From JANFXS01 sp022791155 (GTDB lineage Bacteria; Bacillota; Clostridia; Lachnospirales; Anaerotignaceae), in contig CATJUX010000066.1 of assembly GCA_949743895.1 (NCBI GenBank), positions 1 to 25,050 of the forward strand: a DNA stretch of 25,050 nt, in the 5' to 3' direction. This document shows, in pieces, positions 15,307-22,293 of the stretch. Position 1 is the stretch's first letter. Each line of letters opens with the position of its first letter. Made by a program: the position numbers and the translations under genes. The notes beneath the pieces were generated by a model. That model was not told where the DNA came from. It saw only the letters and a list, made by a program, of their open reading frames with translations, and did not search any database.

Positions 15307-15510
15307 AAACCACAGGCTGAAGCCCGTGGTTTCGAAGAACTTTTAGCTTATATGTGAGAAAACCTTCGATTATATTTTTTTTAATGCAAAGGGTCTATTA
15401 ACTTTAAAAATATAAAAGAAGGTAATGAAGTGGATAAAAATAGTTTACCACATAAAGCATGAAGTTGTAAATACTATAAATGCAATATTTCTGATAAAAA
15501 TAACAATTTA
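15307..15510 (+). mobile_element. IS200/IS605-family remnant (end hairpin and degenerate tnpA start)
   Basis: AACCAC-A-GGC pairs with GCC-C-GTGGTT across 15308-15331, the subterminal hairpin type of IS200/IS605 elements (single-strand transposons). About 100 bases on, AGAAGG precedes GTG 15430, and the frame reads VDKNSLPHKA, TGA, SCKYYK. This lines up with the usual TnpA start MDKNSL-H--W-CKYH, the Trp codon TGG having become TGA. The rest of the ~150-residue Y1 transposase, including its HUH and Tyr motifs, is gone, and no matching right end was found. It is an inert relic. Recognition is from memory of the family start, not a search. Confidence 0.6.
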
Positions 15511-15723
15511 TATTAAAAAAAAACAAAAATAGTACAATAAAAACATTGCAAAAACTTTAGAAAGCAAAAAAACGCACAATTTTGAACGGGCTTTATAATA
15601 GTTTTTTTGAATATATTAAAATTGTTATGAAATTTTAGAACATAAAATGCGATTTCAAAATCGATTTGCAAGTCCAATTGAATATTTTTGCTATTTATTT
15701 GAAAAACTGTTTTATTTGTTATG

Positions 15724-15770
15724 TAACATCAGCAAGGCTGCTATGCAAAAAGATAGAGCCTTGCATGTTA
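15724..15770. repeat. Extended inverted repeat between the IS relic and the ATPase gene
   Basis: TAACAT-CA-GCAAGGCT (15724-15739) pairs with AGCCTTGC-ATGTTA (15757-15770), leaving a CA bulge and a 17-base loop. There is no T-run on either side in either direction, so it is not a plain terminator. It lies ~90 bases past the 3' end of the minus-strand ATPase gene. The same CAAGGCT/AGCCTTG core occurs at 24875-24898. The rest of 15511-15862 shows no gene. Confidence 0.4.
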
Positions 15771-15862
15771 AATTGATTAGATAATGAACGTTTCGCGATG
15801 AGAACTTTATGACTTTTGCATTGCAAATTTTCATAAGAGAAACTTCACCTTTGTCGAATAAA

Positions 15863-18466
15863 TCAGGCGACGTTCTTTGTTTTTATGAACTTGATGGTTT
15901 GTGTTGCAATTAAGCTTATAACAGGCAAAATATAAACTGTCAAAAGCTGAACGTTTGTGAGAGTTTGAACTTTGAAAACACTTTGAAGAAAAGGAACTTT
16001 CAAAATTAATGTCATAAGCACAAACCCAATTAAAAATGAAATTTGCATGAAACTGTTGTCAAAAAAACGCTTGGTGAACATCACAGGTTTTGAGGATTTG
16101 CAGTTGAAGCCATGCACCAAACGGCAAAGACACAAAACGGCAAAAGCCATTGTGCTTGCTAAGATCTGGTTTCCATTTTTAAGGCCGAGCATGAATGCAG
16201 CTGTTGTTATGGCGCCTATTATAAATCCCTCAATTCCTGTGGATTTCAAAAAATCTGATGTTAATATGGATTGAGAAGCGGGGCGCGGCTTTTCGTTCAT
16301 GACATCTGCACTGTGAGGTTCAAGGCCAAGCGCGATTGCTGGAAGGCTGTCGGTTAATAGGTTTATAAACAAAAGATGAATTGGATCAAATGGCAAAGGA
16401 AGGCCAGCTATTGAGGCGAAAAGCACTGTCAAAATTCCGCCGAAATTTCCCGAAAGAAGAAACTGTATTGAAGATTTTATGTTTTTGTATACATTTCTTC
16501 CGTTTTCAACAGCTTTGATTATTGTGGCAAAATTGTCATCGGCCAAAACCATTGATGATGCATCTTTTGAAACCTCACTTCCGGTTATGCCCATGGCAAT
16601 TCCTATGTCAGCTTGTTTCAAAGCAGGGGCATCATTGACGCCATCTCCTGTCATGGCAACTATGCGGCCTTTTTTCTGCCATGCCTGAACGATTCTTATT
16701 TTGTGTTCAGGAGACACTCGTGCATAGACAGATATTTTATCCACAAATTCCATAAGTTCATCATCTGTCATGTTGTCAATGACTGAACCTTCACATGCTT
16801 CTGAATCTTCTGTTAAAATTCCTATTCTTTTTGCAATGGCGGCTGCAGTCACTTTGTGATCTCCCGTTATCATGATAGGGCGTATTCCGGCTTTGATGCA
16901 TTCTTCAACAGCTGCTTTTGACTCATCTCGCGGCGGATCCATCATTGCTGTCAGGCCAATGAATGTGTAATCCGTTTCATCATCGATTGACACATCGCCT
17001 TTAACAATTTTGAACGCAAATGCAAGAACTCTCAAACCGTTTTGTGCATATTCACTGTTTTGCGCCTCAATTTTTTCTATGTCATCATTGTTTATTTTGC
17101 GTATGATTTTGTTCTCTTTTATGTTGGAACTTTTTTTCAAAATCACATCAACAGCGCCCTTTGTGATCATAACATTGCAATCATCAAATTTGTGCACAGT
17201 TGACATAAGTTTTCTGTCGCTATCAAATGGAATTTCTGATATGCGTGGATATTTTTTTCTTATATCCGAATATTCGGCTCCAATTTCTGAAGCGGCATTG
17301 ATTAAAGCTGTTTCTGTTGGATCGCCAATTTCTTTTCCTTCGGCTTTTGTGGAATCGTTGCATAATATGCTAAAATATACCAGCTCTTTTTGTTCATCAT
17401 TTTTTATGTCAACATTTTTTGTGGAAATATTTTTTCCGTCTAAATAATAGTTTTCAACTGTCATTTTGTTTTTGGTGAGAGTTCCTGTTTTGTCAGAACA
17501 TATTATTGAGACGCTTCCAAGGCCCTCAACAGCCTGAAGTTTCCGGACTATAGCATTTTCACGTGACATTTTTTGCGTTCCAAAAGAGAGAACGATTGTG
17601 ACAATTGAACTGAGGGCTTCGGGTATGGCTGCAACTGCAAGTGCAACGGCAAACATAAAAGAATTTGCTGCCGATTCACCTCTTATGACATTGATGGCAA
17701 ACATTAAGCCGCAAAAAGCTATGATTAAAAGTGAAAGTTTTTTGCCAAAATTGTCCAAACTGATCTGCAAAGGAGTTTTCTTTTCAGAGGTTTTGTTGAG
17801 AAGTGAAGCGATTTTTCCAACTTCTGTGTCCATTCCTATGGCAGTCACAATAAATTTTCCGCGGCCATATGTGACAAAACTTCCAGAATGAACCATATTG
17901 ACACGATCGCCAAGGGGAAGTTCTTTTTGCATTGTTTCTGAAGTTTTGTCAATTCCAAGGCTTTCGCCTGTTAAAGCACTTTCGTCAACTTTCATTCCGG
18001 CGCTTTCTGTCACACGGCCGTCAGCGGGTATGCTGTCACCAGCTTCAACATAAACTTCGTCTCCAATGGTGACTTGAGAAGCCGGAAGTTTTATAATATT
18101 TCCGTTTCTCAAAACTTTTGCCTCAGGTGCAGAAAGCTTTTTAAGCCCTGACAGGGATTGCTCAGCTTTTATTGTCTGAACAGTTCCAAGAATGGCATTG
18201 ACGGTTATAACAATGAGTATTACAGTTGAACTTTCAATTTCTCCTAAAATTCCTGAAACAATTGCGGCGCATATGAGTATTATAACAAGAAAGTCCTTGA
18301 ACTGTTCGGCAAAAATTTGCAAAAAGTTTTTTTTGGCTCCTTCTGCAATCTCATTTGGCCCATACTTTTTTTGTTTTTCAAGAACAGCTTCATCTGTGAG
18401 CGGTTTGAGGCTGCCATTGAGATCAATACGTATTTCTTCTTCTGTCATCATGTAAAATTTCTTCAT
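15863..18466 (-). CDS. P2-type cation-transporting ATPase (probable Mn2+/Ca2+ exporter)
   Basis: 867 residues, the SERCA/PMR1-like layout. An N-terminal cation-ATPase domain is followed by membrane helices, the actuator motif TGES (166-169), PEAL in M4 (282-285), the phosphorylation motif DKTGT with Asp325, the nucleotide-domain KGA, MITGDH, the hinge TGDGVNDAP, and an M6 motif NLLTDSLPA carrying ion-site residues. In PMR1-type pumps these sites take Ca2+ and Mn2+. It is the only gene behind a yybP-ykoY manganese riboswitch, which favours Mn2+ export (alone or with Ca2+). AGGAGG lies ~9 bases before the ATG at 18464-18466. No clear terminator follows the stop. Confidence 0.96.
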   Translation of the reverse strand: MKKFYMMTEEEIRIDLNGSLKPLTDEAVLEKQKKYGPNEIAEGAKKNFLQIFAEQFKDFLVIILICAAIVSGILGEIESSTVILIVITVNAILGTVQTIKAEQSLSGLKKLSAPEAKVLRNGNIIKLPASQVTIGDEVYVEAGDSIPADGRVTESAGMKVDESALTGESLGIDKTSETMQKELPLGDRVNMVHSGSFVTYGRGKFIVTAIGMDTEVGKIASLLNKTSEKKTPLQISLDNFGKKLSLLIIAFCGLMFAINVIRGESAANSFMFAVALAVAAIPEALSSIVTIVLSFGTQKMSRENAIVRKLQAVEGLGSVSIICSDKTGTLTKNKMTVENYYLDGKNISTKNVDIKNDEQKELVYFSILCNDSTKAEGKEIGDPTETALINAASEIGAEYSDIRKKYPRISEIPFDSDRKLMSTVHKFDDCNVMITKGAVDVILKKSSNIKENKIIRKINNDDIEKIEAQNSEYAQNGLRVLAFAFKIVKGDVSIDDETDYTFIGLTAMMDPPRDESKAAVEECIKAGIRPIMITGDHKVTAAAIAKRIGILTEDSEACEGSVIDNMTDDELMEFVDKISVYARVSPEHKIRIVQAWQKKGRIVAMTGDGVNDAPALKQADIGIAMGITGSEVSKDASSMVLADDNFATIIKAVENGRNVYKNIKSSIQFLLSGNFGGILTVLFASIAGLPLPFDPIHLLFINLLTDSLPAIALGLEPHSADVMNEKPRPASQSILTSDFLKSTGIEGFIIGAITTAAFMLGLKNGNQILASTMAFAVLCLCRLVHGFNCKSSKPVMFTKRFFDNSFMQISFLIGFVLMTLILKVPFLQSVFKVQTLTNVQLLTVYILPVISLIATQTIKFIKTKNVA

Positions 18467-18514
18467 TAGAGTTCCTCCTTTTAAGATAGCTTATCCAAAT
18501 AGTATGTCTCAATG

Positions 18515-18648
18515 CAAAAAAAGCGAGGCTTTTTACCGCATTGAAACAATGCAGTAAAAGTCTCGCTTGATTACTTACGGTACGGATGAAAAAATTCATC
18601 GTATTGACGTTGCCGTAACCGCTTTGCGGCAGCTACTCCCCTTTACTT
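18515..18648 (-). promoter_or_regulatory. yybP-ykoY manganese riboswitch with expression-platform hairpin
   Basis: On the minus strand the leader reads AAAGGGGAGUAGC, then a GC helix (GCCGCAAAGCGGU), the conserved CGUCAAUACG loop, a second arm ending CCGUACCG, and GCGAGACUUUUAC, whose partner forms the following terminator. This order is the signature of the class that binds Mn2+ between two conserved loops and raises downstream expression when Mn2+ is high. It is correctly placed: just after a strong promoter and ~50 bases before the ribosome binding site of the ATPase. Class recognition is by eye, but several conserved blocks agree. Confidence 0.93.
18516..18567 (-). terminator. Regulated terminator of the Mn riboswitch
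   Basis: On the minus strand GCGAGACUUUUACUGCAUUG pairs with CAAUGCGGUAAAAAGCCUCGC, with small mismatches, followed by U7. The 5' arm shares GCGAGAC with the riboswitch core, so ligand binding and termination can be mutually exclusive. Confidence 0.88.
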
Positions 18649-18654
18649 TGAAAT

Positions 18655-18683
18655 ATAATACTATAAAACAATTTATATGTCAA
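18655..18683 (-). promoter_or_regulatory. Strong sigma-A promoter for the riboswitch-ATPase transcript
   Basis: On the minus strand, a perfect TTGACA (plus-strand 18678-18683) and TATTAT (18655-18660) are spaced by exactly 17 bases. The predicted start is at about 18648, right at the 5' edge of the riboswitch. The stretch from here to the ABC gene (18684-18985) holds no gene; a TATAAT at 18954-18959 on the plus strand is a weak promoter candidate for the ABC genes, without a good -35. Confidence 0.85.
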
Positions 18684-18985
18684 CATAAAAATGTTTTTGG
18701 TCTGAAATTTAAGCAGATTCGCATTGATTTTTGCCATGTTTTTTGTTTTCGTTTGTTTGCATGATTAAAAAACAAAACGGTTTCAAGCTTATAGGAAGCT
18801 ATCTTCAAGCATGAATTCATTGTTTTTATATTTTGGCAAATGGTTTTGCAAAATGGCATTGGTTTGAAAGTTGAAAAAAACCAATATTATAAATTTGATT
18901 TAATCTTGTCTCAAAAACTTTGAAGTTATATCACAAAATAGTGCTTTCCAAAATATAATGATAGAAAAAAGCAGGAGGTTTTGCC

Positions 18986-19738
18986 GTGATGCAGCCTATT
19001 GTTGAAATTAAAGATCTTAATTTGATTTATCACAGCCAAAACGGTGAAACGGTCGCTGTGAAGGATTTATCCTTTTGTGTTGAAGAAGGGGAATTTGTTA
19101 GTATAGTTGGGCCATCAGGCTGTGGAAAGTCAACGATTCTTTCTATGCTGGCCGGACTTTTGAAACCCACATCAGGCTGTGTGAACATAAAGCATGGAAA
19201 TACAATTGGATATATGCTCCAAAAAGACTATCTTTTTGAATGGCGAAGCATATTGAGCAATGCATGCTTGGGCCTTGAAATAAGCGGCACGCTCACTGAC
19301 AGCAAAAAAGAGGAAGTTAAAGAACTTCTTGTGAAATATGGTTTGGAAGATTTCATTCACAGCCGCCCGTCACAGTTGAGCGGCGGAATGCGTCAAAGGG
19401 CAGCGCTTATAAGAACTTTGGCCATGAAGCCGGATATACTTTTGTTGGATGAACCTTTTAGCGCTTTAGACTATCAAACAAGGCTGTATGTTTCAGACGA
19501 AATAAGTTCAATCATACGCAAGGAAAAAAAGACTGCCATACTTGTGACACACGATATATCTGAAGCTGTTGCAACAAGCGACAGAGTCATTGTTCTTTCG
19601 GCCCGCCCGGCAATGCTTAGGGCAATTCACACAATAGAGCTCAATGTGTCTGAGAGAACACCGATAAAAAGCCGTGAGGCAAAAGAATTCAATTATTATT
19701 TCAATGAAATATGGAAGGAGCTTGACGTACATGAATGA
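18986..19738 (+). CDS. ABC transporter ATP-binding subunit (nitrate/sulfonate/taurine-type)
   Basis: 250 residues. Walker A is GPSGCGKST (42-50), the Q-loop is Gln80 in YMLQKDYLF, the signature is LSGGMRQR (131-138), Walker B is ILLLDEPFSALD (151-162), and the H-loop is VTHDISEA. The sequence belongs to the SsuB/TauB/NrtD group that powers import of sulfonates, nitrate, thiamine precursors or similar small solutes. AGGAGG at 18973-18978 serves GTG 18986 or ATG 18989; both are plausible. Its last 8 bases overlap the permease start. The partner permease is truncated and no substrate-binding protein gene is in the window, so a working importer is doubtful. Confidence 0.92.
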   Translation: MMQPIVEIKDLNLIYHSQNGETVAVKDLSFCVEEGEFVSIVGPSGCGKSTILSMLAGLLKPTSGCVNIKHGNTIGYMLQKDYLFEWRSILSNACLGLEISGTLTDSKKEEVKELLVKYGLEDFIHSRPSQLSGGMRQRAALIRTLAMKPDILLLDEPFSALDYQTRLYVSDEISSIIRKEKKTAILVTHDISEAVATSDRVIVLSARPAMLRAIHTIELNVSERTPIKSREAKEFNYYFNEIWKELDVHE

Positions 19739-20489
19739 GATGAATGTATCAAAGGCCCAAAGGGAATTTCTTGAAGCTCTTGAAAACAAAAGAAAAAAAA
19801 TACGCTTTTGCCAAATTTTGATACTTTTGGTGTTTATATTTGTGTGGGAAATGGCAGCAAAATATGGAATAATAGATCCGTTTATATTCAGTCAGCCATC
19901 AAGGATATTTATTTCAGCGATTGAGTTAACAAAATCGGGAAGCATTTTTGTTCATGTTGGAGTGACTGTTTTTGAAACAGTTGTAGGTTTTTTGCTTGGC
20001 ACGATATTTGGAATAGCTGTTGCAATTTTGCTGTGGTGGAATGATTTCATAAACAAAGTTCTTGAACCATATCTTGTTGTTTTTAACAGCTTGCCAAAAA
20101 CCGCTTTGGCGCCAATCATGATAGTTTGGCTGGGAAACAATATGTCATCAATCATTGCAACAGCACTTTTGACATCGGTTATAGTGACTATACTGAATGT
20201 GTTCAATGGCTTTGTCGAGGTTGATGCCGAAAAAATTAAACTGATTTATACATTTGGAGGAACAAAACGTCAGGTGCTGACAAAGGTGATACTTCCGGCA
20301 TCTGTTCCATCGATGATAAATGCACTTAAGATCAATGTTGGGCTGTCTTTTGTTGGCGTGATCGTTGGGGAGCTTCTTGTTTCTAAAGCAGGGCTTGGAT
20401 ACCTCATTGTGTATGGAAGCCAGATATTCAAATTAGGCCACAAACAGATGAAAATGAAATATCGTTTATTAAATATTAATGCTTTTTAA
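19731..20489 (+). CDS. ABC transporter permease (SsuC/TauC type), C-terminus apparently lost
   Basis: 252 residues from ATG 19731, which overlaps the ATPase stop and has GGAAGGAG upstream; a longer in-frame start at 19674 lies inside the ATPase gene and is rejected. About five membrane helices are present, with the ATPase-docking EAA-type loop (EVDAEKIKLIYTFGGTKRQV then ILPASVPSMI). The family sequence continues normally to GLGYLIVYGSQIFKL, where a last transmembrane helix (typically beginning D-L-V-M-T) should follow. Instead a hydrophilic tail GHKQMKMKYRLLNINAF ends the protein. No trace of the missing helix is seen in other frames of the next ~250 bases, so a deletion is likelier than a point frameshift. 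The transporter may be non-functional. The gap 20490-20669 has no gene. Confidence 0.85.
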   Translation: MNEMNVSKAQREFLEALENKRKKIRFCQILILLVFIFVWEMAAKYGIIDPFIFSQPSRIFISAIELTKSGSIFVHVGVTVFETVVGFLLGTIFGIAVAILLWWNDFINKVLEPYLVVFNSLPKTALAPIMIVWLGNNMSSIIATALLTSVIVTILNVFNGFVEVDAEKIKLIYTFGGTKRQVLTKVILPASVPSMINALKINVGLSFVGVIVGELLVSKAGLGYLIVYGSQIFKLGHKQMKMKYRLLNINAF

Positions 20490-20669
20490 ACTATGCAGCT
20501 TATCAATTCATGCCTCAATGATTGGCTTATATTTTTATCTGAAACTTGTATTTGCTTTTGGCGAGCAGCAACAAGCACAAATGATTTTATAAAAGTGAAA
20601 GTGGAAAAAGGAATTGAAACCACATTTTGGCACAGTTTGTGTAAGAAAAAAGAATGATATTGTTGAAGC

Positions 20670-20698
20670 TTGTATTTGAACTTAAATTGCAGTATACT
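20670..20698 (+). promoter_or_regulatory. Candidate promoter for the HD-domain gene
   Basis: TTGTAT (20670-20675) and TATACT (20693-20698) are spaced by 17 bases, ~47 bases before the start codon. Confidence 0.5.
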
Positions 20699-20744
20699 AA
20701 ATTTAATATAATTAAATAAACTTTATATGAATTGAGGGGTAAAA

Positions 20745-21308
20745 ATGTCTGCAATTTTATATGAACAGCAAGCGGAGGAGCTTTTGCGCCAGTATAACAA
20801 AGAGAGTTTTCACATTCAGCATGGAAAAACTGTGGCTGGAGTCATGAAATGGTTTGCTGCAAAATATGATCCAGGAAAAGAAACCTATTGGTATGTTGTT
20901 GGCATGCTGCATGACATAGATTTTGAACAGTTTCCGCAGGAACACTGTGTTAAAGGCGAAGAAATTCTTCGTGAAAAAAATATAGATGAAGGAATAATCC
21001 GTTCAGCAATGAGCCATGGCTGGGGCTTGACAGAAACAAAACACAAACCTGAACATATGATGGAAAAAATTCTTTATGCCATAGATGAGCTTACAGGATT
21101 GATTGGAGCATATGCTTTGATGCGGCCCGAAAAGAATGTGGCTGGAATGGATGTGAAAAGCCTGAAAAAGAAATTCAAAAGCAAAACTTTTGCCGCTGGC
21201 TGCTCAAGAGACGTGATCAGTAATGGTGCACAAATTTTGGGCTGGGAGCTGGAAGAACTTTTTTCACTTTGCATTCTTGCCATGCAAAGTATTGAGGAGC
21301 AACAATAG
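20745..21308 (+). CDS. HD-domain metal-dependent phosphohydrolase family protein
   Basis: 187 residues, a single HD domain. Probable metal ligands are His26 in HIQHGKTV, the His56-Asp57 doublet in VGMLHDIDF, His67 in EHCVKGEEIL, His91 in MSHGWG and a late Asp in AIDELTGLIGAY. The family hydrolyses phosphoester bonds of nucleotides or related compounds. This short stand-alone subtype is widespread in Clostridia with no assigned substrate that I know. GAGGGG lies ~6 bases before the ATG. It has its own promoter and terminator, so it is probably monocistronic. Confidence 0.88.
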   Translation: MSAILYEQQAEELLRQYNKESFHIQHGKTVAGVMKWFAAKYDPGKETYWYVVGMLHDIDFEQFPQEHCVKGEEILREKNIDEGIIRSAMSHGWGLTETKHKPEHMMEKILYAIDELTGLIGAYALMRPEKNVAGMDVKSLKKKFKSKTFAAGCSRDVISNGAQILGWELEELFSLCILAMQSIEEQQ

Positions 21309-21380
21309 AATTGAATATAACTTTGTTATGATACTTTTTTGAATTTTTAACTTATTTGTGAGTGAAAAAATTTTGAAAAT

Positions 21381-21430
21381 GCTGTGGCATGTTTTTCAAG
21401 TTTTCAATATATATGTCCACAGCTTATTTT
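21381..21430 (+). terminator. Terminator-like hairpin after the HD gene
   Basis: GCTGTGG-CAT (21381-21390) pairs with ATG-T-CCACAGC (21413-21423) around a ~22-base AT-rich loop, followed by TTATTTTATT. Confidence 0.6.
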
Positions 21431-21508
21431 ATTAGCCGAATATTCTTTGAATTTACATATAACGTATATTGAAAAACAAAATTTTTTCTGCTACCATAAA
21501 ATTGTCTG

Positions 21509-21526
21509 TTTAAGAATTATTTAAGA
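21509..21526 (+). promoter_or_regulatory. Direct repeat, possible response-regulator binding site
   Basis: TTTAAGA occurs at 21509-21515 and 21520-21526, start-to-start distance 11 bases, one DNA helical turn. OmpR-type regulators bind such tandem repeats. It lies just before a -10-like TACAAT (21529-21534) and ~80 bases before the response regulator gene, so autoregulation is possible. Confidence 0.4.
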
Positions 21527-21603
21527 TATACAATAGGAAAATTTTAAATTAAATATTGTATTATAAAAACATGCAGTGGTGAATTTGGAAGGGAGCAGTT
21601 TCG

Positions 21604-22293
21604 ATGTTTAACATACTTGTATGTGACGATGATAAAGCCATAGTTGATGCAATAGAAATTTATCTTGCCCAGGAAAAATATAATGTTTTTAAGGCATATG
21701 ATGGGCTTGAAGCAATCAAAATTCTTGAGGAAAATGAAGTTCATCTTATACTTATGGATGTTATGATGCCCAGAATGGACGGGCTTAAAGCAACAATAAA
21801 AATAAGAGAAACACAGAATATCCCGATTATAATACTTTCGGCAAAAAGTGAGGACACAGACAAGATACTTGGTTTGAACTTTGGCGCTGATGATTATATA
21901 TCAAAGCCGTTCAATCCTCTTGAACTCATGGCAAGAGTGAAGTCGCAAATGAGAAGATACACATCACTGGGAAGCATAGCAGAAAAGAGCAATATAATTA
22001 AAATAGGGGATTTGGAGCTTGACAAAGATGCCAAAGAAGTTAGAGTTTCCAATGAACAGGTTAAACTGACAGCCACGGAATATGGAATATTGCTTCTTCT
22101 TATGGAAAATGCTGGAAAGGTGTTTTCGATTGATGAAATATATGAAAAGGTTTGGAATGAACTTTCGTTTGCACCTGAAAACACTGTGTCAGTTCATATT
22201 CGCCGCATAAGAGAGAAAATTGAAATTAATCCAAAAGAGCCCAAATATTTGAAGGTGGTGTGGGGGATTGGATATAAAATTGAAAAAGTCTAA
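21604..22293 (+). CDS. OmpR/PhoB-family response regulator
   Basis: 229 residues. The receiver domain (1-~120) has the acidic pair Asp8-Asp9 in VCDDDK, the phospho-acceptor Asp52 in LILMDVMMPRMDG, Ser79 in IILSAKS and Lys101 in DDYISKPF. The C-terminal winged helix (about 130-229) includes LTATEYGILLLLMENAGKVF and VSVHIRRIREKIE, then VWGIGYKIE. GGAAGGGAG precedes the ATG. The kinase gene begins 26 bases before this gene's stop, so the two form one translationally coupled two-component system. The target genes are unknown; a tandem repeat upstream suggests it may control itself. Confidence 0.96.
   Translation: MFNILVCDDDKAIVDAIEIYLAQEKYNVFKAYDGLEAIKILEENEVHLILMDVMMPRMDGLKATIKIRETQNIPIIILSAKSEDTDKILGLNFGADDYISKPFNPLELMARVKSQMRRYTSLGSIAEKSNIIKIGDLELDKDAKEVRVSNEQVKLTATEYGILLLLMENAGKVFSIDEIYEKVWNELSFAPENTVSVHIRRIREKIEINPKEPKYLKVVWGIGYKIEKV

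Noticed and set aside
15425..15535. 36-codon open frame starting MKWIKIVYHIKHEV with AGAAGG before it
   Set aside because: It overlaps in another frame the stretch that matches the IS200 TnpA start, and its residue pattern is AT-driven; it was not called a gene.
16047..18455. Plus-strand open frames of 69-145 codons inside the ATPase gene
   Set aside because: The minus-strand product has every P-type ATPase motif; the opposite frames are by-products of codon bias.
19674..19730. Longer start of the ABC permease at 19674
   Set aside because: It lies inside the ATPase gene without a ribosome binding site; ATG 19731 has GGAAGGAG and the usual overlap with the ATPase stop.
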